Assembly: GCA_025716815.1 (NCBI GenBank)
Contig: JAIXMN010000024.1
Location: 434,001 to 498,000, forward strand
DNA length: 64,000 nt
Reading direction: 5' to 3'
DNA from: Dichotomocladium elegans
Lineage: Eukaryota > Mucoromycota > Mucoromycetes > Mucorales > Lichtheimiaceae
In this document: positions 12,209 to 23,221 of the stretch, piece after piece
How the letters are laid out: each line of letters starts with the position of its first letter
Position numbering within the stretch: position 1 is the first letter of the stretch
Notes under the pieces: generated by a model
Told to the model about the DNA's origin: nothing
What the model saw: the letters and a program-made list of their open reading frames with translations, nothing else
The model's database searches: none
Program-made: the position numbers and the translations under genes

Positions 12209-12922
12209 TCTATGACCGCGGCTATGTCCTCAAATATGTCTTTTGCGTATATAGATGTCTACGTACTATGCGTCTGTAATTGCAATTAATACTATTACTA
12301 GGAGAAAATGAAAGCATAATAAAAGCACGTTGTGTTGTGTATCATCCATCCGCAGGTTTTTGCGTGGAATGTGTCTTAATTGTTTGGCCAGCCACTGAAA
12401 GCGACGTGACAGTGATGGTTTCTGAGGGAAAATCGGGGGAGGGTGTTTGTGTGTCGTGCCGGCAACGCCAAGACTCCCTCCTTCTCTTGACGCGGTGCCT
12501 GAAGGAGTCTTCGTCCGATCAGGAAAGGTATAAAACTGTGGGCGTAAACCAATCAAATCCCAGAGATGCAGATCAGTGAGGCAGAAACGTGGCGTACAAA
12601 AATAGAGCCAGTTGCAACGATGACCTTCACCGTACATACATTTCCATAAAATATATTCGTCATCCAAGCAAATATACTTGCTAGAAAGAGTAAATGAGAG
12701 AAAAAATAAAGAGAAGAGAGAGAGAAAAAGAGGAGGGCGATGTGTGGAAAGAGACAAGCAGGGTCCGGGTTGGGGGTGGAGAGGGGAAGGAAGTAGAGGA
12801 AGTCTTTGACAAGAAATTTTTGTATGCAAGCATCATTCAACTGCCGCTGCTTTTAAGTTGTATAAATAGCACATTATTTTTTGACAATACCTGGTTTAAA
12901 ACACTCATTTGAGAGAACTTTA
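12209..12922. other. Intergenic with core promoter of the following gene
   Basis: The region runs from the carrier stop to the next ATG. It is purine-rich around 12690-12790 on the plus strand and ends in a TATA-containing promoter. No coding sequence is supported; the ORFs here are low-complexity shadows. Confidence 0.6.
12861..12868 (+). promoter_or_regulatory. TATA box (TATAAATA)
   Basis: A perfect TATAAATA lies 55 nt before the ATG of the coiled-coil gene at 12923, a spacing suitable for a short 5' leader. Confidence 0.55.
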
Positions 12923-13711
12923 ATGGCGCCAGAACATCAGCAACAGAACAAGCGCATCAAGTGGGCAAAGATGTTTTCGCCTCATGGTCATGTGCAGAAG
13001 CGATCTTCAGCACGAAGACAAAAGCAAAGATCAGGATATCGCCACAAGACAGCCCCTCAGCAGTCGCAGAAGCAGCAGCAGCAGTCGCAGCCGCAGGAAC
13101 AGGATCAGGAACAACGTCTGAAGCCGCTCTATCCAGGTACGGTGGTTGATCGCAAATCCGAAATCCAACATCTCGAGAATGAGCTTGGACATTCGCTTGA
13201 TACGCTGGCGACCATCTCGGTAATGTATAACAGTATCCTGCATGCATACAATGCCAGCAGATCTGAGCTGGATCGGACTCGGAGCGACACTCGTCTGGGC
13301 GAGATGGAAAAGGAACTCTTGACGGCCTATGACGATCTTGTTCTCCAGGTGACTCATCTCCAGCGCCGCATCGGTAACATGGAGAAGCGTCTTAGCGAGC
13401 TGAATGCCGAGGTACCGTCATCATCGCCCCAACCGTCCTTGATGTCCGATTGCGGTGGGAACGAATCGCCATTGTCGGCGGTTTCATACGATGCTCCTCC
13501 ACCGCAGGCGCTATTGTGGCCTGATAATCCGATGTTTATCGGGTGCTCGTCCGCCGCACCGTATCATCCGTCCCCGACACTCCCGCCTCTCATATCATCG
13601 CAGCAACCAGCACAGCAGCAAATGGTGGCAGATCACTACCATCGTCAGGTGTACCAACAAGAATACGGTTCATTCGTCTCTCCATCGGGTCCCATATATC
13701 TACACTCATGA
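12923..13711 (+). CDS. Coiled-coil protein with basic, Gln-rich N-terminus (paralogue 1)
   Basis: Single exon, 262 residues. The ATG at 12923 is used because the frame upstream has no other ATG and a TATA box sits 55 nt before it. Residues 1-70 are strongly basic and Gln-rich. Residues about 75-165 are helical with heptad spacing and contain EKELLTAYDDL and QVTHLQRRIGNMEKRL. The rest is Ser/Pro/Gln-rich and probably disordered. I recognise no family; dimerisation through the coil is a fair inference, function is not known. A clear paralogue lies convergently at 16865-17586 and shares the coiled-coil core, including EKELL[ST]AYDDL. A (CA)15 tract follows the stop. Confidence 0.75.
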   Translation: MAPEHQQQNKRIKWAKMFSPHGHVQKRSSARRQKQRSGYRHKTAPQQSQKQQQQSQPQEQDQEQRLKPLYPGTVVDRKSEIQHLENELGHSLDTLATISVMYNSILHAYNASRSELDRTRSDTRLGEMEKELLTAYDDLVLQVTHLQRRIGNMEKRLSELNAEVPSSSPQPSLMSDCGGNESPLSAVSYDAPPPQALLWPDNPMFIGCSSAAPYHPSPTLPPLISSQQPAQQQMVADHYHRQVYQQEYGSFVSPSGPIYLHS

Positions 13712-13726
13712 AGCGATGACGGCGCA

Positions 13727-13766
<40 letters not shown>

Positions 13767-14591
13767 TCCATCTATCCACAGCCACATGCGACACTTCCTT
13801 GACCGTGTTCCTCCCCTCTCCCCCCCACCCCCCAAGCTGCCTTCGCTCCTTATTGTTTCATTTTGTTGCGATTTCAATGTTTCGTAGAATTCCCATTCAT
13901 TTCTCATATTGTATGCTCCGTTTGTATTTCCCCTCCCTTATGTTGTATAGTTCGCGCATCTGTTTCATACGTATGTAGCTCATCTTACCCACACTCTCTC
14001 ATAGTTTCCTTTCGTTTTGTATGGTCCTGCAAAAAAAAAAAGCGCGCACACATATACACACGCACATACACACAGACATAGGCAACAGCTTATTTATATT
14101 TATATATATGTATATATAAAAATATCTCGCATTACATCATTATAAAGTGGGAAGTTTTGCTATCTTATTTCACCAAAAATTTTATACAGAAAAAAATTGC
14201 GTCATGGGTTTTTTTGGGGAAGTATCTTCCATGGAAATATATAAAAAAAAGCGATTCCCCGCTATGTAAAATACCATGCTCGTTCTTTCTAAATATGTTG
14301 ACTTGATGCTGTGGAACACACGCACACCACACACACACACGCACAGCGGTGGTGTCAGTCCCAGTTCCCTGGTAGAACAAATGAAAATATGTCATTGTCG
14401 ATCCATCCCTGTTACAAAGTGTCCTGATTATTTGCGTGGTGTAACCGACCTCTATGCGGCAAATTCTCACTCCATTCCAGGAACGAATCATGTCGCTGCT
14501 ACTCCCTCCCTCTTGGTGCATTTCTATGCTACTGCTTGGTCGCTAGGGCGGCGCGCTTATTCACGTGACATGATTAAAAATTTTATTCCTT
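13712..14591. other. Convergent 3' region with AT-rich and CA-repeat DNA
   Basis: This lies between the stop of the coiled-coil gene (plus) and the stop of the eIF4E-family gene (minus). It contains the CA microsatellite, long AT-rich stretches near 14090-14140, and no ORF with protein character. Both 3' UTRs and terminators should be here. Confidence 0.6.
13731..13760 (+). repeat. (CA)15 microsatellite
   Basis: An uninterrupted CA run directly after the stop codon of the coiled-coil gene, within its likely 3' UTR. Confidence 0.95.
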
Positions 14592-15591
14592 TCATCGGAA
14601 GATGTCAGTGTTGCAGAAACTAGAATTGTCCTTGAGCGAATCATTGTGTGTTTTGTATTCCAGGGTTGCGTCCTGCGGCAAACTCAATACTCGTTTTATA
14701 GTATCTCTGGATTGTTCGTTAGCAAGTGCTATCATTACCGGTGTCTTCCCACCCCTTGGTTCTTGCCTGATTTTGAGATTAGTCCGCCCATTCGACGCAG
14801 TCTTGTTCCACACTGAGATGATGTCCTCAGAGCTTCGGATGCTAAGTACAGCTCCGCAAATCTCATCGCCCACATCGAACTGCTCTCCAATGATAGCAAG
14901 CAACTACATTTCACACCTGTCAGCCACACCCTCCCCCTCCATTTCTTTTTCCCACCTCCCCAAACTTGCCAGACGCTCCCAATACCGACCGGCCAATCCT
15001 TTCTTTAGCCGCACGATCCATTTACCACCATGAATATTTGCTGTGTCCTATAATGACAATAGATTTGTATCCACAGACCGCAAGTTGGTATCTATACACG
15101 CACAGATATATACATTGACTGTCTCCTATTACCTCCCACACAGGCCGGACTCCATTTTTAAAAAGGTGATAGTCGCTGATTGTCGGAAGTTCTTTTGGTC
15201 GCCGTAAATGGCTGTACACAGCCCAGAATTCTTCTACCTAACGTACACAAACCAAACAGGTTCATGTCCATGATAGGCGTGCGTGCGAAGCGTTAGTCTA
15301 TCGCACAAATGTCGATGAAGAACGCTTGATGGAATCGCTCGCATCCACTTGCCGTAGAAAATGACGCGATCCGTTTCATGCTGCTCTCATAGTCCTTGAT
15401 TTTAGCCTTTGGTAGACGATGCATGAACCAAAACACCCAGGTATAAGAAAGGGGATGGGCGGCTAAGAACCAAGCTCAGTCAGCAGTAGTCAATAGTAGC
15501 AGTAGCTGTTTGTTGCACGTAGTGGCTGTTGCGTAAACCACAAGAGGCATCTCGAGGTCTGACCTAAGGATGGGTCGTGGCCAGCGTCCAT
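14592..15591 (-). CDS. Class II eIF4E (4EHP-like) cap-binding protein
   Basis: Five exons: 15591-15564 (28 nt), 15462-15353, 15237-15133, 15047-14970, 14903-14592; 210 residues. The joined protein has the eIF4E fold landmarks in order: HPLSYTWVFWF, VEEFWAVYSHL, DYHLFKNGVRPVWED, GGKWIVRLKKG, IIGEQFDVGDEICGAV, and SVWNKTAS followed by LEYKTHNDS. The residue aligned with cap-stacking Trp56 of class I proteins is Tyr (in KDYESSMKRI), while the second stacking Trp (RPVWED) is kept. This is the class II pattern of 4EHP/eIF4E2, which binds the mRNA cap weakly and usually represses translation. Introns 2 and 4 start with GC (gcaagt), not GT; using them gives exact alignment spacing. No functional test is implied. 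Confidence 0.9.
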
Positions 15592-16864
15592 GTTGAATGC
15601 TATAGGGGAATTAGGGCCGTGGTGAAGCGTCTGTGCTTGATGAGCAACGTGCATTACCGATCGTAAGGGAAATAAAGGATGATGGGTAACAAGAAAATAA
15701 AAAAAAGTGTACTTTGCAGCCTCCAGTTAATTTTTTTGGTATAAATTCTAGAGCGCTCGCTTTAAAAAAGACTGCTTTTCTCTCGTACCCCTCTTTCTGG
15801 GAGAGACAAAAGGATCGCGACTGATTCACGACGTACACCCCCCCTCTCTCTCTCTCTCCCCTCCCCTCCATCGGCCGTAGATAACCACTAAATGTCTGAA
15901 AGAATTGGAATTCGGATTTCAGAAATTTACAAATTGACGGGCGAATGGAATGGCGTTGATTTCCCGACACCACGAGGGTAGCTTTCGTGACATCTTGAGC
16001 CCAAAAAAGAGCCCAGAATTTGCGCATTGATGTTAGTCATGTACAGCTGGAGCTCCAATGCAATGATAAAGCAAGAGTTGTACATTGAACCCGCTCTCCG
16101 CCTTGGGATGGACGAGGCGACGTCATTTTTTCCGTTTTGAGAAGGCGCGGATGTGAGTAGGTATGATACCAGGGTGCGTGTAAACACACACATACACACA
16201 TTGCCTCATACTGACTGAGTTGTTGCCCTACATGGTACTCATGCGGGCATTGGTTGCCCTCTCTCCTTGGCTTATCATCGCACCGAGTTGGCATCCGCGC
16301 ACTAACCGTCTGGTCAGACTACCTGTTTTTGAAAGTCAGCATTTGAATGATGTCCATAAAAGGAGCGAACGTCCTCAATTGGGGAGCGCTATTAGTGACC
16401 TGAGCACACGGGCTCTTTTTTTTTTTGTTGGCGCCTTGGCATCATACATCACGACGCACTGACTATGATGAGCGAGAGAAAAAAGTTAATGTGGCTTTTT
16501 GCCCACTATTCTAAAACGACGGTCATGATGATATACAAACAAATACAATCAGTCATGACGATGGAATAAAAACCATAAACTTCTTTTTTGAATGAAAGCT
16601 CTTTTTTCCCATATTCCAGTTATGATACCACTAAATGGTATCACGACGGGACCTGCCGTTTTATTAATTTAATAGGAAGGGGGTTGGAGTGTACAGATTA
16701 TGTGCAGAGTGTAATCAAACGAACCCATGAGAGGAGCCAAAGGAGGAGAGGAAGATGAGGGTTTCGCTTCGTGGTCAGAAAGGAGGATGGAGTCGATCAA
16801 GTTATGGGGAGAGGTTGTGACCGTGTGGGGCGCGTGGGCGAAGGGCATAACAACGTTCGTGAAC
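15592..16864. other. Intergenic, 1.3 kb
   Basis: This holds the upstream region of the eIF4E-family gene and the 3' flank of coiled-coil paralogue 2, both on the minus strand. It includes a CT tract at about 15842-15866, a GT/CA patch near 16185-16200, and a short inverted repeat near 16622-16643 (TGATACC...GGTATCA) that might be a terminator hairpin or binding site. ORFs here look like chance. Confidence 0.55.
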
Positions 16865-17586
16865 TTAATAGGGTTGCTGCGGAAGCGGCCACCAGGGCGA
16901 AGGATCTTGATAAAGCATTTCCATGAGCATGACGGTCTCGGTGTCATATCGAGAAAGAGGAATCGCTACGGGTATTAAAGATGGCGCAGTGGGCGCAGAA
17001 GGAATGGTCGGTAAGGCTGAATAAAAGGCAAATGCTGGCGCGGCCGTGTCAGGCTCGGTCAATGCTGCAAAGGGATCAATGAGGTATTGCTTTTGGTCGA
17101 TAAGAGTATCGTACGGAGACTCCGGGTCTTCATCGTAAGGCGTCACGGGAGAGGCCGTGTCCTGTTGGCGCGCAGATTTGAGATCTGCGAGCTTGCTCTC
17201 AAGCTTTCTGACTTGGCGTTCAAGATGAATGACCTGGTGTCCAAGGTCGTCGTAAGCGCTTAGAAGCTCTTTTTCCTTCTCGCTCAGGCGCGTCTCGCAC
17301 CTACACATGTCCATCTCGTACTTGCTGCTAGCGTAAGCGTGGCGGAGACTGTCGAACATGACGATAATGGTTGATAGGGTTTCGTTTGCAGATGCGATTT
17401 CGGATTCCAGCTTCGAAATCCATGCGCTATGGCTCGAATTGTTGTTGGCGAGTGTGTCATGAAGAATTTGCTTGCCCGCAGGACGGAGGGTCGCTGAAGG
17501 GCGTTTTTTGACACGGCCGGCGTAGACAGTCTGTGTTGCGTCGCGTTGCTGACGTTGGGGGGAGCCCACTTCAATGCTCTAGGCAT
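16865..17586 (-). CDS. Coiled-coil protein (paralogue 2) with an apparent frameshift near the start
   Basis: The coiled-coil frame runs 17569-16865 and matches paralogue 1 at 12923-13711: basic N-terminal stretch, heptad helix with EKELLSAYDDL, QVIHLERQVRKLESKL, then a Pro/Ser-rich tail. That frame has no ATG upstream of the coil; its first codon is GTG. An ATG at 17586 opens a different frame (MPRALKWAPP) that resembles the other paralogue's N-terminus (KRIKWAK). The two frames meet at a run of six C residues around 17560, where a one-base difference would join them. It is either a sequencing error, a recent frameshift, or an unusually short intron; I cannot decide. A TATAAATATA sequence lies about 155 nt upstream. 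Function unknown. Confidence 0.6.
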
Positions 17587-18212
17587 GTTGTGGGGAGGAA
17601 TGAGAAATGCGGTTGGCATGGTCAGTGATGTATGTTCAGCTATTGAAGCGTACGTGTGGGGAAGGGGGCAAGGGGGAAGAACAGAAAATTGATGATGAGC
17701 GGACTGTGAGGACGGGGGTGGGGCGAAGCACAAAGCGGTATATTTATATAATTTGGCCTTGGGCTGGCTAACCCCAATAGCCCGCCCCCTTAGTTGATCC
17801 CCCCCTTATGATGACTCTGCCATTGCCAAATTCGGATCTCTGTCTGTGTTGTATCATCATGTGCGTCATTCTGCATGAATTCATTGCTCCCCATTTTCCG
17901 AGTTACGGGATGTTCTCCCACCAAACGTCGATCCGACGTTTTGTATGACCTCTTCCCTTCATTCCAATTTTAAAGTGCATTGTGCCACAAGGAAATAAGC
18001 TTGGGGGGACCCCCACTGGACCCTACCCCAACTTTCTTTATCCACCCATGCCGAAATTTCAAGGATACCGAAATTAACAGGCTCAGTGTGACTCTAATGT
18101 ACGCATGCGACTTGACCGAAAAGCTTGTTTAAGCATTTGAGTGAGAACATTCCTTCACATTTCCAAAAAAAAATACAAGCGCTTATACTGTGTACTCCCA
18201 AACCTCTCTGCG

Positions 18213-18243
<31 letters not shown>

Positions 18244-19336
18244 GCGTCTTTGGTTTACCAGAAATTATACTTTTCAGTCTTCTGATGTTGATACTTTGCG
18301 TTGCTTCCTTTGTCAACCGCACTATCTGTGTATCCACCAACGCTACTCCCGACCCACGCCTCTCTTCTTCCTTTGCCGTCCTTCAAGCAACAGACTCTCC
18401 AGTGAATGCCTAGCAGCACGTTGCAATAGTGATCTTACCAACGAGCGGGGACGGAAGGATATGGTATATAATGAGCACACTGAGGTATGTATCTAAAATA
18501 ATTCACCTCAGAAGTAAACCACTTTATTCTGTGTACGCGGTGGCAGGTCGCTGTTGGACGATCAACGTGTCAAGATAGTATAAGCTGCATTTTCGAGGTG
18601 TTTGGGGGGCCATACACGTAATGGGAACAACATGCACGATGATGTCATGCACGCCTACTTTTTCAGTGTATGATAAAAGGGAGGATTACGAAAGGGTGCA
18701 TCGCGATCTATTATATGATGTCACCTATTCCTTTTTCGGAAATGATGTAGGTCAAGAAGCGTGGCAACCGTATCATCACTCACCCCACGTCCCCCCCCTT
18801 TACACGTTGTGATGACCCTGACCCCATGTCACATAGAGTGTATGGGAATATTGTACACGACGATTGCCAAGCCACTGACAACCGTATAAAAGAAAGGATG
18901 ACACAGCACGTCTCCCTTTTCTCCCTTTTGCTGCATCAACAATCGAAAAGTGTGAGCCTAAATAGCTCCCTTCGAGTACCTGAAAACCACCCTTACGCAC
19001 ACGTTTCTTTCTCTCTCTCTCTTTTTCGTTACCCTTTTCCACGTCCTGTTATCAATGATGGATTAACATCACGTGCTTTGGAGACTAACTCTTAAGCTTC
19101 GGCTCTCTGCCTACGCGCCCACCCCCTCTGTGTGTGGGTGTGTGTCACCACACATGAAAACCAATAATGCTTGACCAGTCAAATGTCGCGCCCTCTATTT
19201 TTGTCATGGTCGAGGGGAGGCGTAAACGTTCACAATACCCACAGACCTCTTTCTCTAACCAACTCTTCCCTCTCCCTTCCTTTTTTTAAATTAATCTTCT
19301 TCCATTGCATCTCTTCCTCCGCCCTCCCCCTGCCCC
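17587..19336. other. Divergent intergenic region, 1.75 kb
   Basis: The region separates coiled-coil paralogue 2 (minus) from the Pex24-like gene (plus). It has a CT/TA microsatellite near 18212-18243 and pyrimidine-rich tracts just before 19337. ORFs up to 123 codons are low-complexity and not credible. Nothing else is recognised. Confidence 0.55.
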
Positions 19337-20902
19337 ATGACTGTTTCTTCCGAACGACCGCTCAAAATGGCTACTGCCACTCCGCAGCTTGAAAAAGCCA
19401 TTTACCAACTGCAATGGCTGACCGCTCGTGCTAGACAATGTGCAACTTGGCAAGACCCCAACAGCGCCCTTGTCGCCGTAATCATTTGGAACACTTCATG
19501 TCTCTTCTTTTGGACAATTGTCATCTATGCGTTACCCGCCGTACCGCTCCTATGGGCAGCTCGCACCTGGCCGAAACCTGACGGCAATGACAAGGAAAAG
19601 ATGCCATTAGCGAACAGCAGTAATAATGATGCATCTTCCCTCGAGACCGTCCTGGACTGGCTTGTGACGATGGAGGCAGCTATCCAGACGATTCTGGACG
19701 CCTTCTGCTGGAGCAAGCACCCGGCACGCTCTCGGCGCAACTTTATCCTACTCATGTACTTTTATGTGGTCTGGGTGACTGCCCACCAGATCATCGATAC
19801 TCGATACATTCTTGCTGTTGTTGGCACGCTCCTCTTAACGTGGCAGAGCCCGTGGCTTTGCCAGCTCCGAGACTCTGCACGATACCCTATTTCCATTTTT
19901 ACTGCCATGTTCCTTGGCCCCCTGCAGGAGCTCAATGTTTCAAGTCTTATGCAACGTGCTCTGGCGTACCAGGAAAGTGTCATGAACAATGTGGCAGGAG
20001 AAACACACTTCACTTTTGTTCTTGTCGAGAATCAGGTGAGCCAATTGGATGAGAGCTAAAAAAAAAGAGAAGATATCGGGATGTTCATGTTATTTCTGTT
20101 TTTTTTTTTCCCAAAGCGTTCTCTGGGACAATGGCAGAGCACCAATCTCCCATTTGATCGTGCGCCGTGGACAGATGAAAGCAACCAACCAGTACCATCT
20201 AAGACAATGTTTGAATTACCCGCGCTGTGCGTGCAGCCCGTCGCCAAAGAAGAGGATCGTAAGGCGTCGTGGACGTGGAAATGGATTGATAGCGAATGGC
20301 GACTCGAGTTGAACAGCAAAACAGATGAGCTTGGATGGGAATATGGTTCTGTCATGTGGACCATGTTTGACCGGACACCCAAGGGCGCGATCTCAACCCG
20401 CCGCCGTCGCTGGATCCGTCGCGCGACGCTTGAGCGCCATGGCGAAACGTCGACTGCCCCTTTGCCACGAAAGCCTATTCCCAACCGCATTGAAGTACCG
20501 CCCCTTTCATCTTCAGCAGACCACCATGGATTACCATGGTCGTATTCTTCCGCCCAGTCTAGTGCTACCGTATACCAGGACACAGATGCCATCTCGTCCT
20601 CAGGGAACCATTTCGTAGACAGTGCTACGAGCCCTGGACAAAGCATGTTCTCTTTTAGAGAGGATGCCGGTCGCCGAGATACGTTTGGCAATCAGCGCCA
20701 AAGCCAGTCGAGCGTCTCCTTGTCAGGCGAGCCTGGCCTTGCACGAAGACGAACGACCAGCGTTTACACCGGCCAGCAGAACTCGGACACGTTTGTATCA
20801 TTTGAGACGTCTCTTCACTCAAGCAAGAGCGTGGACCGGCGTGTTAGCCGAGATAGCAAGCGACCGCGAGACGCGGTCTGGAAAAGCATTGTGCGCAATT
20901 AG
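19337..20902 (+). CDS. Peroxisomal/ER membrane peroxin with dysferlin domain (Pex24-like; Pex28-32 group)
   Basis: Two exons: 19337-20035 and 20117-20902; 494 residues. The first ~190 residues carry two long hydrophobic regions (roughly 45-75 and 135-175), probably reticulon-like hairpins. The second exon opens a dysferlin domain: ENQ|RSLGQWQ, FDRAPWTD, WKWIDSEW, GWEYGSVMW, then RRRRWIRRATLER. This order is that of the Pex24p family (yeast Pex28-Pex32), which shapes ER-peroxisome contacts and controls peroxisome number and size. The C-terminal ~140 residues are Ser/Thr/Arg-rich and probably disordered. A nearer start at 19367 (MATATPQ) is possible. The 81-nt intron begins GTGAGC and interrupts the ENQ|R junction. 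Confidence 0.85.
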
Positions 20903-21016
20903 GATCGTTATGTTTATTATTATACACTATTTTTCAAAATCAAAGTCGCACATACATACACGAAAGATGTCGTACAAAGAAAAAGCTTTCTCTTCTATAC
21001 ATTTTTCCATTCTGAA

Positions 21017-22250
21017 ATGGGTAACCTAATTTTCTACGAAGATGGGCAAGGTCATGCCGTTGGTGAGCGTGGCTGTCTTGAACCTATGGACTATGCCATT
21101 GATGAGGAAATGTACTCACTTCAATCCGTTTGTTCTCACACTGAATATCTGCATAGCATACTGTGCAAAGATAACCCTGAGCTTACTCCCACCCACATTC
21201 CCCAGCGAAAGGATATAGACATTCGGATGAAAGAAGCTGGGATCAAGCGCAGTTACACAGCATAAACTGACCAAGACAACGTCCAGATTTTTCAAACTGA
21301 TGTTTGAGAAGATGTTGAGCGCATCAGCTGCTAGGACTCCATATTCGTTCAGCCCAGCGATGGGCATTACAGTACGAGAAGGTACCCTGGCAGCATCTTT
21401 AAGAAACCTAATACCGGGGGATCGTTCGCGTATTCTCAATGAAGAGCATAAGCGCATTATTTTAGGATGCGTTGATGAGGACCCATCCATTGTCCTAGAG
21501 TAGCTGCTCCAACGACTTGAGGGTCTCAAAGCATCTAAAACGACGCTCCATCGATTTATGAAAACGTATGCAACTTGTCATTAAAAATGGTTCGGTTTCA
21601 GCCTATAGACAGGAATAGTGCCGCCAAGATCCAAGAGCGCCTTGACTGAGTACGTACGCAGATGGGATAGGACCGACATGGACTTGCAAAAAGCTGCGTT
21701 TTTTCTTTGATGAGTCTGGATTCCATATTAACCTGAAACGCAGCATAGCGTGGTCCAAGAAAGGGACCCCTGCGGTGGTTACAATGCCAAAGACAACCAC
21801 AATCGTGGGAGCAATCTCAGCATCAGGCATCATTCAATGTAGCTTGAGACTCCCGCAGCCACCAATCAAGAAAAGAAGAGGACAGGTCAATCTGAAGTTG
21901 CGAGCAGAGGAACTGCAACTGTACATCATTTCAGCTTCTTTAAAAGCAACGATGGACGAGATGGATAAGTATGAATATATGAAGGGCCATTATTTGGTAA
22001 TGGATAATGCACCTATCCATACGGCTCAGGATATCGATGTGCTTATCTTCCACCATACTCGCCCGAACTCAATCTTATTGAGCAGTTTTGGTCAGTGGTC
22101 AATAGCAAAGTTAAATCCAATAGGTTCTTGGAAAGCGAGATCGTTGATAACACAGATCAGCGAGGCATCCAATAGCTTAAAGCTGAACGATTTCCAAGAT
22201 TTCGTTTCTCATTCTCATCTGTGCTTAGTTAACTGCCGTAATGGGAACAA
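21017..22250 (+). pseudogene. Decayed DDE transposase (Tc1/mariner-IS630 superfamily)
   Basis: Three frames must be followed to trace one ancestral protein. An N-terminal part is at 21017-21262. A helix-turn-helix region is near 21263-21500 (ILNEEHKRIILG). The catalytic core is at about 21610-22240, with VFFDESGF near 21700 (the reading is broken just upstream), ISASGIIQCSLR, LVMDNAPIHT near 22000 (second Asp), and a frameshifted equivalent of PELNPIEQFWS near 22070 (third acidic residue). Stops and shifts at about 21262, 21502, 21583 and 22060 show it is inactive. The family moves DNA elements between TA sites. I found no terminal inverted repeats, so the element borders are unknown. The order of motifs makes the family call secure. 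Confidence 0.85.
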
Positions 22251-22512
22251 CTGTGATCCGACTGCTCCTCCACCCTCGGAGCTGCATCGGTTCTTGGGGG
22301 GAGGGGTGCGTCCCTGTCCCTTCTCTTCTTGATAATGGAGACTCCTACGCCATCCGTTTCAAGTGTAGCACGAAATCGAAGTACTCCATTTTCTGCAGGC
22401 CTGAGAGCTTTGGAATGGACATCGATGACCTCATCCCATCCGCCAGGATAAGAAACCTATTTGGCCCATGAGCGACCCAGAATGTTTTGCCATATGATTT
22501 TTGCGTCAATCA

Positions 22513-23127
22513 TTATGTATGACGGAGACCATGACCGACGAAGAGGGAAACAGGCAAATGTAGGCAACTGAAGTAGCACGAAAAGGAGAGCGAGCTGTTA
22601 AAAGGCTGCCATATGCTGGATTGGATGAACCTTTGCATCGTACTGTAGTAGATGCTATCGTTGTCAAAGGCGTGGGTACTGGTGTAGGCATTGAAATTGG
22701 CCGGATGCGAGTCGAAAGCTTCCTGAAGATAAGCTGGGTCTTCGGGGACGTCGTCTCTTGATGCGTTTCGACGAGCTACAATCTGTTTGAATGTTGTTGC
22801 GGGTGTAATGATTGTCTCTCGGACGCGTTGATTGATTTGCGTCGCGTCCAGACTTTGGCCAATCAGTTGCTCTCCAAGTTCCTCTTTCCACTGTCGAATA
22901 TTCAGCAAGACATTGATAGCCCGCCGAAAGTGTTGGCCGAATTGCATTTGAACGTTATTGGTATAAGCAAGGACCCATTCCGCTCCTTCCCTCCACCGCC
23001 GCCGCCTGTCTCCTCTGGTGTGCTGGCTCTCTCCTCCTGGGTCCTTCAGGGCCCTTGAGTGTAAGTTAAAGCGTATGGAGGAGTATTGTTTTATGTTGGC
23101 TAACAGGTTTTGTATTTTGCACGACAT
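22513..23127 (-). CDS. Orphan 204-aa ORF, probably a mobile-element fragment
   Basis: The ORF is open for 204 codons. Its middle (AYTNNVQMQFGQHFRRAINV, then TTFKQIVARRNA) has good helical protein character, but the two ends do not look conserved. It resembles, from memory only, the N-terminal part of long element-encoded ORFs common in Mucorales; I cannot name the family. It sits between a dead transposase and the 3' end of a fatty-acid transporter, a likely site of insertions. It may be a relic rather than a functioning gene. Confidence 0.35.
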   Translation of the reverse strand: MSCKIQNLLANIKQYSSIRFNLHSRALKDPGGESQHTRGDRRRRWREGAEWVLAYTNNVQMQFGQHFRRAINVLLNIRQWKEELGEQLIGQSLDATQINQRVRETIITPATTFKQIVARRNASRDDVPEDPAYLQEAFDSHPANFNAYTSTHAFDNDSIYYSTMQRFIQSSIWQPFNSSLSFSCYFSCLHLPVSLFVGHGLRHT

Positions 23128-23221
23128 TTATTTTTGAAAATAAAGTAATCTTCTTTCCCTAATACTCTTCACACCCCCCCCCCATTTCACAATCCAGGAA
23201 GAAAAGAAAAATCTCTCTAAC

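Noticed and set aside
16865..17569. GTG start for coiled-coil paralogue 2
   Set aside because: GTG initiation is not expected in fungi; the nearby ATG in another frame resembles the paralogue's N-terminus, so a frameshift or small intron is more likely.
17800..19300. Several 60-120-codon ORFs in the 17.6-19.3 kb gap
   Set aside because: They consist of microsatellite and pyrimidine-tract translation with no conserved features or joinable exons.
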